From Neelides folsomi (lineage: Eukaryota; Arthropoda; Collembola; Neelipleona; Neelidae), in NCBI GenBank assembly GCA_034687125.1, contig JAQGBZ010000105.1:62001-126000 (forward strand): a DNA stretch of 64,000 nucleotides. Reading direction: 5' to 3'. Shown here piece by piece: positions 47,500 to 60,100 of the stretch. The position numbers and the translations under genes are program-made. Below the pieces are notes generated by a model that had not been told where the DNA came from, made no database searches, and was given only the letters and a program-made list of their open reading frames with translations. The first letter of the stretch is position 1. The number at the start of each line of letters is the position of its first letter.

Positions 47500-49091
47500 A
47501 TGAAACGAGGGGTTGTATTCGAAAATGGCAGCTCAGAAAATGGGAAATTAATTTCCATTGGGGAAAAATTGGAAGATGTTTTAATTGAAATATCAAGACT
47601 GTTTGAAGTAAAATTTAAAAAATTGTTTACATCCAAAGGAGGAGAAATCTTCAATGTCGAACTTATTAGGTAATAAAATATTTAACTTCAATTTATACAC
47701 AAATTCAATTCTATCAGCATAAATTGAATCATTTGAATCAACTCGTTTACAGAGACGACGAGATTTTGTACGCTTCAAAGGGAGAACCTTTTATTAGTCC
47801 ATTCAAAATCCAAGAATTCAAAGATATCGAAGATACTTCAAACGAATGGGTCAAGTTGAACATCGGAGGTCAACTATTTTACACATCACGAACAACGCTT
47901 TTAAGCCGGGAGCCTGAATCAATGTTGGCCAAAATGTTCGATCCGAAATCTGGAATTCAGCCCGGGTGCATTGACAAAAATGGAGCATATTTGATTGATC
48001 GAGATGCAAAATATTTTGCACCGATTCTAAATTACCTGAGGTGCGGGGTGATGATCATTGATGGAGAAATAAGTCCAAGAGGCGGTAAGTTGACGTTTTG
48101 TGTTTTTAAATAAATCATATATAATTTCATTGAATTTAAAAAATATTAGATCATTGACATTGAGCATTAAACATTTATTTTCAGTGTTGGAAGAAGCCAA
48201 CTTTTTTGGAATTCAATCATGCATTCCCGAACTTGAATCTCTAATTTTGTCCAAAGAGAAAGACAAGGCTGCTCTTACGAGAAGAGATGTTTTACATGCT
48301 TTAATTACGACTTCCAATAAATCCATGCTGAGATTCCAAGGAGTTAATTTAACTGGTGCTGATCTTTCTTATCTGGACTTGCGAAACATCAACTTTAAGT
48401 AAGCAAAAACTTACATTAAGTAAAACACAAATTCACTTGCAATATTGCAATTCTTAATGATTGTTTTATAAATGTTGTGAATATTTTGTATGAAGATATG
48501 CAAAATTGAGGGATGCTGATCTTTCATATTCCAATCTTTCTTTCTGCAATTTTGAAAGAGCAGATATGAATGGAATCATAATGAATCACGCCACTTTGAG
48601 CGGAGTGAGAATGGCATGTGCTTCAATGGAAGGAGCTTCATGCAAAAATTGCAATTTCCAGGTAATTTTAGTATAATAAACTTTAATTGCTCTGAGAATT
48701 CTTTATAGCTCTTTTATCATTTGTAAAGGATCCAGCTGGACAAACTTGTGCCAATATGGAAGGAGTTAACTTGCGAAACTCAATATTAGAAGATTCGGAC
48801 TTAACAGGAGCAAATCTCAGGGTTGCGAATTTGAAAAATGCGAATTTGAAGGCAACCATTCTTCGAGGGGCTATATTAGCAGGTACTGAGAAAATTAAAT
48901 AACATTCGAGCACAGCACATTGTTCATTTAACAATAAATGACTCTTAAATTAATTGTCAGGAGCTGATTTGGCAATGAGCGACCTCAGTGGCAGCGATCT
49001 TCATGAAGCGAATTTAAGAGGAGCGAATTTACTCGATGCTTCCCTTGAACTCATGATAAATCCTCTACATATGGCTCAAGCCATTCGCTAA
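47500..49091 (+). CDS. KCTD9: KCTD9 (BTB/T1 domain plus pentapeptide repeats), full length
   Basis: Six exons: 47500-47669, 47753-48084, 48185-48398, 48496-48661, 48729-48882, 48961-49091 (TAA), total 388 residues (human 389). Residues 1-80 form the N-terminal KHA-like domain (MKRGVVFENGSSENGKLI, then RDDEILYASKGEPFI). Residues 89-165 are the BTB/T1 domain (WVKLNIGGQLFYTSRTTL, then LIDRDAKYFAPILNYLRCG). VLEEANFFGI follows. From about 219 to 378 there are pentapeptide repeats of A(D/N)Lxx type (VNLTGADLSYLDLRNINFK and onwards), closing in the family C-terminus NPLHMAQAIR. KCTD9 is thought to be an adaptor for CUL3 ubiquitin ligase, assembling as an oligomer through its BTB domain. The start is the only ATG that gives the conserved N-terminus. 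It lies two bases after the stop of the preceding gene, so its translation needs trans-splicing, an internal promoter or reinitiation. Confidence 0.96.
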
Positions 49092-49191
49092 TAATTGTTT
49101 CAAATTTCATATAAAATATATTTAATACATTCTGAACAATCTAATTTTGCATTTTATGTATTTAGTTTAAGTACAACAACTAATCGCAAAA

Positions 49192-49197
49192 AATAAA
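49192..49197 (+). terminator. Polyadenylation signal AATAAA for KCTD9
   Basis: AATAAA lies about 100 bases after the KCTD9 stop. A second one follows at 49217-49222. Confidence 0.5.
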
Positions 49198-50211
49198 TTA
49201 GAATTACTAAATACGAAATAAAATACATTGTTTTGAACTTATTGCCAGTCAAAAAGGAAATTTATGAAATAACGTAAATAGGGCATTAAACCATTTTTTC
49301 ACTTGTGGGTAAAAATTGCACCAAAAATTCCGATTTAATGTATCTTTACCAAAAGCTTAAAATGGTCATAAAAAGTTAACGTGGATTTGCCACTGCTTTT
49401 TTACTTCACCTCCAACAATAAATCTTCCCTAACTTCATCCATTTAGAACAAAAGAGGGATAATGTGCTTTTGTTGTAACAATGGAACTTGTGGCTTCATA
49501 CTGAGACCTTTTGTTTCTTCCCTTTCAATTCATCCTGAACTTTTTGGTTCTAAGCATTTCCTAATTTTTTTTATAATAATTCAATCCTCATTTCTTTTGG
49601 GTTCTTTCTACTGTGAGGTGGTGAGATCTCAATTTCCTTAATGGTAACTCTCTTTATTTCCCATATACTCTTTTTATGTAACATTAATATAATGTTAATA
49701 ATATAGTACCATAGTATGCGAATTTCGATGTTATGAATTTGGCGAATTTGTAACTCATTTGTATTACGCATTTAATTAAGACTCGATTCATTAATGAATT
49801 TCCGTACTTTTCAGAATTCAAACCTCAGCACCAAATTCTATTAAGCTTTAATGCATTATGTTGTCGTATTTGTTGGCAATAAAATTTGTTGGTCTTACAA
49901 TTAATATTATTTGATTTACTTGTTCGCAATATTACTTGTATGGTTAGATTTCCACTTTGACGAATCTCGTTATATAAGAATTAAGATATTTAGCAATTTC
50001 ACTATTGAAAGCTTTGATAGGAATTTTTTGGGAAAAGGATCAAATTGTAACCTGAGGACTGACTTAATTTGGCTACAGGATTAAAGAGAATGTAAGTAGT
50101 CAATTATGATTATGGGAGACGGTGGCTTGAACAGGAAAGGAGAGAAACGATGATTATTGTTGAAACGGGGCCACGACGGCCAAATCCCCTTTGTTCTCTC
50201 TCCTGAATTTC

Positions 50212-50303
50212 CTCCTACACATACACGTTTCGGGCCTTCGTTTTCCTTCAAACAAGAAAAAGAGATCTCTTAATCTCTTGTTTTCGGCTTGTATGTGTAG
50301 GAG
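50212..50303. repeat. 92-nt imperfect hairpin
   Basis: CTCCTACACATACA at the left edge is perfectly complementary to TGTATGTGTAGGAG at the right edge (14 bp). Inside, AAACAAGA pairs with TCTTGTTT around a loop containing AGAGATCTCT, with unpaired bases between the two stems. Length and outline resemble a small-RNA precursor or a tiny MITE remnant. The middle of the stem is poorly paired, which speaks against a typical microRNA. Confidence 0.6.
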
Positions 50304-53300
50304 TTTCTCAATGATTTCCCATACAACTCCTTGCATCACTCTCCTCTTTTAATGATCCTCAAGAGCAAGCGAATTATTCAGATCCTTTTTCTTCAACCAC
50401 TCTTCCTTTCAAGAGATGATTTGAAATCAAACATGCGAAGTGAATTTGTGGACTTAATGATTTCAATTCAAATTCTTCCTTCACGCTTCTCCACCAACGA
50501 AGGCCATCACTTGTGAGCAAATTGGGACTTTTGGTCCGCTATTGAAACTTCTTTTAATAATACCCTTAAATGGGGAACCACGAAGGTGTTTAATTAACCA
50601 AAACGATTTTATTTTTCAATGTTGCACAAATCGGAGAGTGTGGAATGAATATTGGAAAATAAAATGCAAATCATTCGCTATTTATGTAACTTTTTAATTG
50701 AATTAATTAACCTTTCCTCTTTCCCTCTCAGGCCAATTTCTCTATATGGAATTTTTCATTCTTCATTAATTAAATTAAATTAAGAGTCATCCCATTCACC
50801 ACTTTAAGAACTTTAAAATGTTGCATGAATTTTAAATCTCAAAATGAGAGTACAATACATAAACAGAATTAATTATTCAATCAACGCGATTTGTATAACT
50901 ATTTGTACTTAATGTTCTTTCTCATGTTCATTCATTTCCTTATAAGGAGGCTTCTAATTGGTCACGATGTAACAATCCGAAAAGGGAATTTTACAAATAT
51001 TACATTAATCCAAACGTACCTTACATTATCACTCTTACCTTCACTCACCTTTTTAATTATTGTATTTTAATTATCCACGTCTGTATAATTAATAATTATT
51101 GGCTTAAAGAGATGAGGGACTCAAGAAAATGTCAATTAACACGAAACACCTTTTACCTTTAATCTTCTTTATACGAGAATCGCATATGCTTCTTTTATAG
51201 AGATGTTCTTTGCCTTGTTGTAAGTAACTCGTCTTGAAACAATGGATCTTGCTACATTTTACCCTGACATTTGATTTCTGAATACAAATCCTTGTTAAGA
51301 GTCAGATCAGTTATTGAATATCTCACAGGTAAGTACATGGTATACTTAATATGCATAAATACAGATACTTACATAATACCATACATAATAATATATTTAT
51401 ATGGTGGTAGTAATGTCTGTAATATTATGTTCAATGTTATTAACATTTATTGTATAATAATTCCATCAAATATTTGTTCGTTTACTTGTGATTGAAGGCT
51501 TATTAATTTTTGAAGAGAGAATCAAAGGATAGCCTTCCCACATTCTGTTTACTTATTTCATTAGCCCATCAATGCTGACAGATATAAATCCATTGTACTT
51601 CACATTAACCATTTACTAACTATTAAAAATTACATGAAAGGATCCACCTTTGAAGAAATACTCAAGCTCATACATAAGTGGAATAAGGGCATTTGAAATT
51701 GAGATTTTGCCTTCGATTTCATCGCCGCTGTTAAGATGAACACATTGTAAAGATGGCAACTTTGGACAATTGGCAAATGGCAAATAGTTTCACTTCAAGA
51801 GTTTTCATATTTACATTTTAATAGTGAATGGATTGTTTTTCTATTATTAGCTCTATCCTATGATAATAAAATGTAAGATATAGTATTTACATATGATATA
51901 CAGGTATGTAAGATCAGGAATTTAATAGTGAACAAATTCCATTATTGAGATATTGGTCATAAGAGATTTTGCACGTGGCTTCGGGGGGAAAGTTAGTTTG
52001 ACACATGTGGAGATTCGTCTTCTCTCTGTGTCAAGAGGCCGAGAGAAGCAATAGGAATAATAATAAAAGAATGGGGATTATTAAGAGACAGTTTGTACTG
52101 ATTTGGACTTGTCAAATCTGTTCATAAATGGGATAATAAATACTTCATCAGTCCATTTAAGCAACTAGTATTAAGAAGGGGAGTTTAGAAAGAAGTCGCA
52201 AGAATCGCAGGATGCATTCCTGGCTTTATAAATTGTACTTTGAGCAATGATGAATAAAGGCACGTCCTTTTCCGTTCTTACTCAATTTAAGTTTCTGCTC
52301 CAATGCCCTAATGTATCAATTGAGTTAAACCGATCAATGAGACAGAGCTTAATCACTTTTTTTTTATTACAATAGAGCCAGCTATAAAGTATTACAGATT
52401 TGTATTACAGATTAATAATATGTCATTTATACTTATTATTCCGTTGCGTTAATTCCAAAATCTCTTCTATAAGACATTATAAGAGTAGTTAATTTTAAAG
52501 TTAGCGTGTTCAGGAATTGAATTTAAGGAACGCAATTGTTTTTCCTTTCTAAAGAGTTGCAAGTAAACGTGAAGATTTCCCATAGTGTAAGCACAAGTCT
52601 AGATTTCCCATAGTGTACAGATTTGTATGTAAGTATGTGACAATGTGACAAATATGAAAGTCTTTTATGGTGGCTCAAAAATACAAATGTGGATTTATGC
52701 TTAAAAAATGTAAGTTGTACATGTTATTTTTCCTTCACGATTCCCCTTTCGGTTAGCGGAGAAGAAGAGTGAATGAAAGGAAACAGTGAATTCTTATGGA
52801 GAAGCATGCCCAGAGTTCCAGTTATAGCATTTGAATCATCAAAATATTCTTCGCCTCGTTCTTCGCCTCGTTCAGTCCTATTCAATTCGTCCTTTAGGAT
52901 TATTTCCTTCGGTCCGCTTCCTCCGGTACTACGGTCACAAATGTGAAATTATTACCTCTAAATTAACATTTCTCATCCTTTGCGACTTTGTTTAACAAAT
53001 ATTCCCCAAATTCAAGCCCAAATGTGTAAAATTGTACATTTTTCTTATAAATTAAAGAAAACAGCGGGTCTCTGCGGTAGCATTCAAAATACCTCTACTC
53101 ATATGACTTCTTGAACAATCTCAATTAGCTGTTTGTTCCGCTCCCATGCTATTTACTTCTTTCTTACTTATTCTACAGAGCATCTTTTTTCCCTTTATTG
53201 CCAAACACAATTCACATGCTTTTTTCATTATAAATATTATACGAGGGCGTATTTTCATTATTATTATTATTCGTATATTTACAGAACAGACTTGAACAGA

Positions 53301-56300
53301 GCTTATATTAAAACTTATATTCAGATTCAATTTTATTGTCATTTGTGAAAAAAAGATCAAGATTTTTTAAGTTAGCTTTATTAGTAAACTGTATTTTACA
53401 TAATACCTAAATAAAACGATGAATAAAGCATTATTATTTGCTATACTTTTTTTATAAAATCTGTATAAGTCTACAAGTAAAGATAAAAATTCCAAATTAT
53501 AGAGAAGGAAAAGAACAGTTGTTCTTCCAATTGAACTTCTTCCCTCCCTCCTTATAAGAAAATCGGTCAAACAAATAGTAACGTGTGACATTGGAGCCAT
53601 TGAATGTGTGCAGCTGTGTGTAGATTTAAATCTCACTCAATTCATACAAATTTGTAACAATATATTTACTTACATAATAATCATAATCATACATGGAGAA
53701 AAATAAACATTGAATATCATTGCATGAAGCATGAATTTTTTCAAAGGCTCTCTCATACATACGATACATATATGTAAGAAGTAAGAAGTAATGTTATATA
53801 AGAAGAGATGAACGAAGTGAACAAAGGCAAGTGCACTATATTCATAATACAATTAGTTTCCATATTCGGGACATTTGTATAATAATCTGATTACTGAATG
53901 AGTCTTGAGCAAATAATGCGTGATTGAAGGAACAAGGTCTTTGTGTGGGTAGAAAGTTATTTGAATCTTCACCCGTTCCATATCGAGGAAGCCCGCGAGA
54001 AGTAATGCAAGTAATACATGTAATGATACTTCTCAGGTGTGGTATTTTCTATCACTCTCACTCAACCCAACAAATTCTAAGAGTCTCTTTGTATTATCTT
54101 AATAATGTTCAATGTTGCAATGAGCTTAAAATGAGAAACTTCAAATGTGCATATTTACTAAATTATAATCACAAGAATCACAACGATCGAAAATTGTTTA
54201 TTTATTTAATGAACCCATGCGGCAAGTAGAAAATCAAGATTTGGATATGAAATTCAATATTAGCAAATAATGTAAGAGAATGAATAAGAAAGAACAATAA
54301 TGTAAGATTTTAAGCCAATTTTAAAAAAAATAATAAATCGGATTCTGCAATTTTTATGTAAATCCATTTACAGGTACTGTACTAATAAGACAATGACTGT
54401 AAATCCGTAATTTGCTTTTGTCTTTTTGTTCATTTTACACAGTAATTTATATATGTGAATTTGTGAATACAAATTGAAGGCTAAAGCTTAAATCAACATT
54501 CCGAGGTTTTATGTTCAATGAATCAATGAGGATTTGGGAGATTTTGCCATGTTAATTTATAAAATGCATTAAATTGAGAGAAAGGTTGAATTATGTAATT
54601 CTTCATATGATACTTCTTATTTAGTGGTACGCTTGTTGCACTACTTATGTACAAATTTTCATATTGTGGTTTGATCAAAGGCCGAAAGTATTAATCATGA
54701 CATGAACTTACACTCCTTTCGTTAAGAGAAATCATAATATTATAATAATTTAATCAGGTTCAATATTTCGTGTATTCGTTTGGAGTGTTCGTTTCTTTCT
54801 GATGGACACGGCAAGGTGAACTGAAAGAAAGAGAAATGAGGTGGAGTTCCACAGAAGAGTCTCAAATGTCACTCACATTTTTCATCTATGTCAATAATGA
54901 TTTGAGAGGTTTGGGAACGTGAGTGAAGAGTAATAGGAATTATTGTATTAACTATCGTATTAATTTCTTCTCCCTTATTAGCTCTGACATTCATCTCCCC
55001 CAAGAGGTTAAGTAACACTTGAACAAATAAGGGAAGAAGGCTTTAACTAATTCCACTATCAGTCCGCTAAGCTTATAAATTTTAAATGGGCACGATTCTG
55101 GTCATTTACATATTCATAAAATCCTTTGATGTTAATACTTTTGTTAACAAATGCCAATAGGAGGATTTTCTTAAACGGTCGACCTAATGGCATAAGTGAA
55201 AATCTTTTATTTACACTTTTCCCTTTTGGTCAGTTTAAATACATTGAATAAATTGTATATTATGTATTCAAGATTGAAAAATAAAGTTAGAATCCGAATT
55301 ATGTATATTACAATAACCATTTATGATTACTTAAAGATTTTCTTAAGTAATGAGTCGAAATGCATTTTTTTCATTTGCATAAATGGATTTATTACTTTAT
55401 TATTGAAAAATTAACATATTGGCTAATGCAAAAGTTCATAATTAAAAATATATTTAAACATGCACTTTTTGCAAATTCGTGATCAAAGTTCATAAATTGG
55501 GATAATATTACCTCCTTCATTACTTCATTCTTGATCATGTTGCATCAAAAGCCATGATTTTCATGTAATGAATTCGTAATTTGAATTTTGTATTCAAACC
55601 ATAAATGATAGATGGTTCCTTATTACTTAAATGCATTACATTTTTATACTTACATTTACATTTAGTTATTTCAAATAAATAAGGTGCATTTGCCGTTCGA
55701 CAACGTTGATCTTTTATGCAATAAATCCACAATTGACACGGGAGATCTTTTCAACCCCTTTTTTGTCTCTTTACAAACCCAAGCGTTGAAACTTGAGGAA
55801 GTTCTTAAATTCATCTTCAAGCTCACAGTCCTTAAAGATTCTGTCATCTCATATTCTAATATAAGTCTCAAGTTCTAATTCTTTCATCATCATGATTCTA
55901 TTAAGAATTCAGACCAGATTCATATCTCATTGTACAAAAACAGGATTACAATTTTTTCATCTCACTCAGCCATTAAAATGATGGATGAATGGGAAATTTT
56001 ATTATGGGCATTAAAAGTATTAAATATATCTAAAGAAGGAATTTGAGTTGAGGGGTAGAGCGGAGGAATTAATACAATGAATAAGATCGTCTCTCTTCTT
56101 CATTGGCACAATGGACCTCTTTTGAAGTCTCAATGGGGGCTTCATTCATTCCTTTTTATAGCTTATTAGGAATAAACTCTGGCTCTCCAATGAGCGGGGT
56201 CGTGGGGCTCAGAACATAGCCAAAATAGAGAGATTTGATCAAAGGGATCGAAAGGTTCTCTCAATGCACAAATACTTAAGTATATTGTACATATTCTGTA

Positions 56301-56606
56301 CCCTATATATTTAAATATGATAGTAAGACCATCTGTATATTTTATAACACATACATATCATATACCAAAGCAAAATTTTGGATAAAAAATCTGGATTGGG
56401 TTCACTTCATAGATCAAACCGTTTTGGTGTAAATGAAGGGAGAAGATGACATGGGAGTATCAACACGTGGAGATGTTTAAACACTATCTTAAAAATTCAC
56501 GGGCCTTTTCTCTCGTCTAAATTCTCAATAAGGAAGAAAGGGAGGAATAAAAGTAAAGGTGTGGAGTTTTAAAACTTCGGTTTACTCAACGGGCTTCAAA
56601 CACGAC

Positions 56607-57155
56607 TGTGGTGGAGGATCAAATAGAGTGTAAATATGATATGACTCTATATAAACCAGCTCCAGCATAGCATTCAGTATAGCTTCATTACTTCATATAA
56701 TGTAGCTTCATCACATCAGCACCCTTCTTTTTAATATCGGTTCAAGGGGGAAGATCCCAGGTAGAAGATCCTATTGTTAAATACATGTGGGCAAATGAGG
56801 CACGAGGTACCTTCTGCAGACCATCGCTGGCTCGCTCTTTTCTCTCATCATCAGTCTGGTTGTTGGCGTAGGAAGACTAAGAGAAGACTTAAACCTCTGA
56901 TCACAAATCTCACCTTTGAACTTCCTATCAGTTCAACATCTTCTAAACATCTCTTAATATCGTTTTTAAAAGCTTCATAAGTGAAAGGTGTTTTAAAACT
57001 GTCAAGTGACATTCATACAGCTACGCAAGTACATTGTGTGCGGAGAGTGCCGAATGGATTAAAGTGAGTGACCAAGTGATTAATCTTCATCTCCCTTCAG
57101 AATAAAGAGTTAACACTTTAAAGCCCAACCTCGTCGTTTATTACTTTAACCATCA
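56607..57155 (+). mobile_element. Possible fossil solo LTR (Ty3/Gypsy-like?), weak
   Basis: A 549-bp stretch runs from a TG to a CA. It has a TATA-like box near its left part (about 56648) and AATAAA near its right end (57101), and is followed at once by TGGCTGCC, which could be a primer-binding-site remnant. No coding parts of a retroelement are visible next to it, no second LTR was found, and no target-site duplication is evident. If real, it is an old, broken solo LTR with a short piece of leader. Boundaries are approximate. Confidence 0.22.
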
Positions 57156-60100
57156 GTGGCTGCCATTACAATACGGGCCCATCTTGACATACCGACGTTC
57201 ACACATTCGGTAAATTGATCATAGATTTATCAATTTATCATTCTTAAATTTTATATGCAAGTAATGTACTTATAAGTCAGTCCATATCTTGTATACTACA
57301 ATTGTTTACAAGGATTAAAATTTTAAGTATCTACCATATATAATATTTATATATGTGAATCTCAGAACCTTGAAATCACAAGTATTTTTATTACATCTGT
57401 AATGTACTTATTAATCATTATCACGTCTCATCACTTCATTGATTGTTGACTTAATGGGTGGAGAATTTGAGGATCTTTGCTTAATGGAATTGAGGAATTG
57501 AAATAAGTGTGTGTTGAACTTCTATCTTACTACCTGTAATTCTTAAGAACATTCCTCTCTTGTTGAGGGATTCAATTATAGATGAATCAACTTTATTCAG
57601 GTGCGGAAGGGACTTTGACGCATCATCGCATATGAGAACTCATTTGTAACGGACTTTACTTATTTTCCATCATTTGGAATAATCAGCCGAAATCACGCTA
57701 TACTGCGGAATTAAAATACCGGTAAGATTACATTGATTTTCTGATTTAATTTAGATGAGACCAAGTTGAATGTAAGCGTTTAAGTACAATAAATATAAGG
57801 GTATACATATATTAGTATTTACATTTAGTATTAGTTACTGATACTCAAGATCAGACCATATATAACCAAGTTATTATTAAGTATTTGTTAGAAGGGTCAA
57901 GTATTATTTCCTTTCTCTTATTCCTAATTTGCGCATGGAGCGATTAAAGTGTTAAATTACCTTTCAAACCCTTATTAACATAAAAACGCCCCTTCCATTT
58001 TAAGTTCAATACATGTCGCTGGTCTTTGAATCCTTTGTTCATCTAATGCTCAACTTAACCCAAAATATCTAGTTAAAGAAAGACTAGAAATAATTTAAAG
58101 TTTAAAAAGCTTAATGTAAAATTGAAGGATTAAGGGACAAAATACAAGACAAGAATATTGACATTACATTTTACATTGAGATTATCACAAAGAAGTTTAA
58201 ACTCATGTTTTGTTCACACCTTATAAGAGCCCTCACTTCTAAGTGTATTTCTCAAGAATATAAAAATATGGTATACTTCTTACATACAGATTACTACATT
58301 TAGCTATATATAGGAAAGGCTTTTAAAGTTTCATCCATTAAAATTTTAAAGAGTCTTTCGCCAGTGTGAGAAGAATCCTTAAATATTCATTCGTCCATTC
58401 ACAAGTACAAAATAAGGATTTCATCCTTCGGCAAAGATCTGTATAAAAGTGAGGCGCTAATAGCTCTCCTCATCTGTGTGGGCGAAAAGGGCATTTTCCA
58501 AAGTTCAACCTGAAAGTGTAAATCTCTTTTGTATCCCTCGCACACTCTTGAAAGTGACAATGGCTGGATGAGTCACTCGAGAAGGCAGTTCCCATTTGTC
58601 GATTGGAACAAAGAGCTTTCTTTGTCTGTTCCCCGTTTCACCTGGGTTTACCTTTACCCCAAATAAATCATAGGATGAGGAAGGCAGCTGGAGACTCAAT
58701 CTCACAAATTCAAGTACCACACACGCCTTAAATCCTTGAGTCTCTCAATAATACAAAAATTCAAATCCATACATATAAAATATAATACATATGTATTTAT
58801 GTATGTATGCTTATTGCACAATAGTACATATTCTACATACAGGTATATGATACATCTATTTGAATTTTTCAATATAGGAATGAATAAGCTACAAATATGT
58901 AGGATATGTGTAAATGTTACAAGGGAGATGTCCTGAAGCTTATGCCTATTTATTCAGAAAGCTTGTGCTCACAATAAGTGCCAGATTGTAAATCCTTAAC
59001 CTAGGGAGGCTCCTAGTAATTAAGGTAGGAGATGTTCATCTGCTGCTTTATGATCCCTTCATTCTTTATGAGCCCCATGAGTCACCTGGTTGACTAAAGA
59101 CTACGTTTTTGACTTCACCATTATTATTTATATTTAAATACCTTCTGCTTCTCTTGCACAATGGAAGAGCAGAAGGATGATAAAATATTGACTGAAAAAT
59201 GTAAATAGGTTTTAGAGTGGACAAAGTACCTTACAAATCAAATCACATTGTATGAAAACTACTGAATATTTATATAATGATTATCAAATCCAGGTAAGTG
59301 TGGATTCATCAAAAGATGTGTTATAGCTGTATAATAATAATAATGAGTGAATAATGACCCGATGTGGAAGTTGAGGAAAATTATTCTTTCATCGGTTCAA
59401 CGTTTTAAACTCTTTGGCCAAAAAGCGGATTCCTCACATCATTTTTTACCTACTAAATCTTGGCACACCTTTAACCCATTCATGTAAAAATTGAGGCTTT
59501 TATGGTCTTAAAGGAATCTACCCATATACATTTACCTAGGTATATTACATACCAACATTGTGCCAATATATTACATACATGCGTAGTTATTTGGATTTTT
59601 CTAACCCTTTGTAGAGGTGAAGGAAAACTTGAGAGATCTTTAAAGACTTGATTTACGAGATGGCTCATTGAAGAGGAAGATCAAGGTGATTATAAGTGAT
59701 ATTAGGATCTTATCGTCGCCTCATTCCGGCAAAATGAAATATTGATAAATCGATATACTTCTTCCAAATCCTCCCTTAAATCCACAAAGACGAGAGTCAT
59801 GGGACTCACACGAGACATAAATCCAAGTTCACCCCTCCCCAAGTGATCTGCGGTTAAGATTACAGAGTAAATTATTTTCCATTTTTTTCATCCCCGAGCC
59901 ACCCAAGAGGAATTGAACATCATTTTCATCAGGAGTAATTTGAATTTACATCATTGGATGGGTTTCTCTAATTGCTCATCTCCTCTTATCCCTCATTCCA
60001 TCTCTAAAGAGTCATTCACGTTGAGAATGTATTATTATTATTATCAGACCCAGCCGCACCCTCATGGAGGTCTTTTGAGGCGGAGAAGTTTTAATTGTGT

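Larger units (their letters stand above)
49092..56606. other. AT-rich region with no gene seen
   Basis: Frames here are at most about 100 codons, overlap on both strands and match nothing known. The region holds the hairpin at 50212-50303 and several small duplications: GATTTCCCATAGTGTA twice at about 52575-52617, TTCTTCGCCTCG twice at about 52847-52871, and TATTACAGATT twice near 52389-52411. It also has ATT triplet runs near 53255-53272. Confidence 0.6.

Noticed and set aside
58505-58720. Minus-strand 71-codon frame in the gene-poor right half
   Set aside because: No recognisable domain and no neighbouring exons. Chance frame is the simplest reading.
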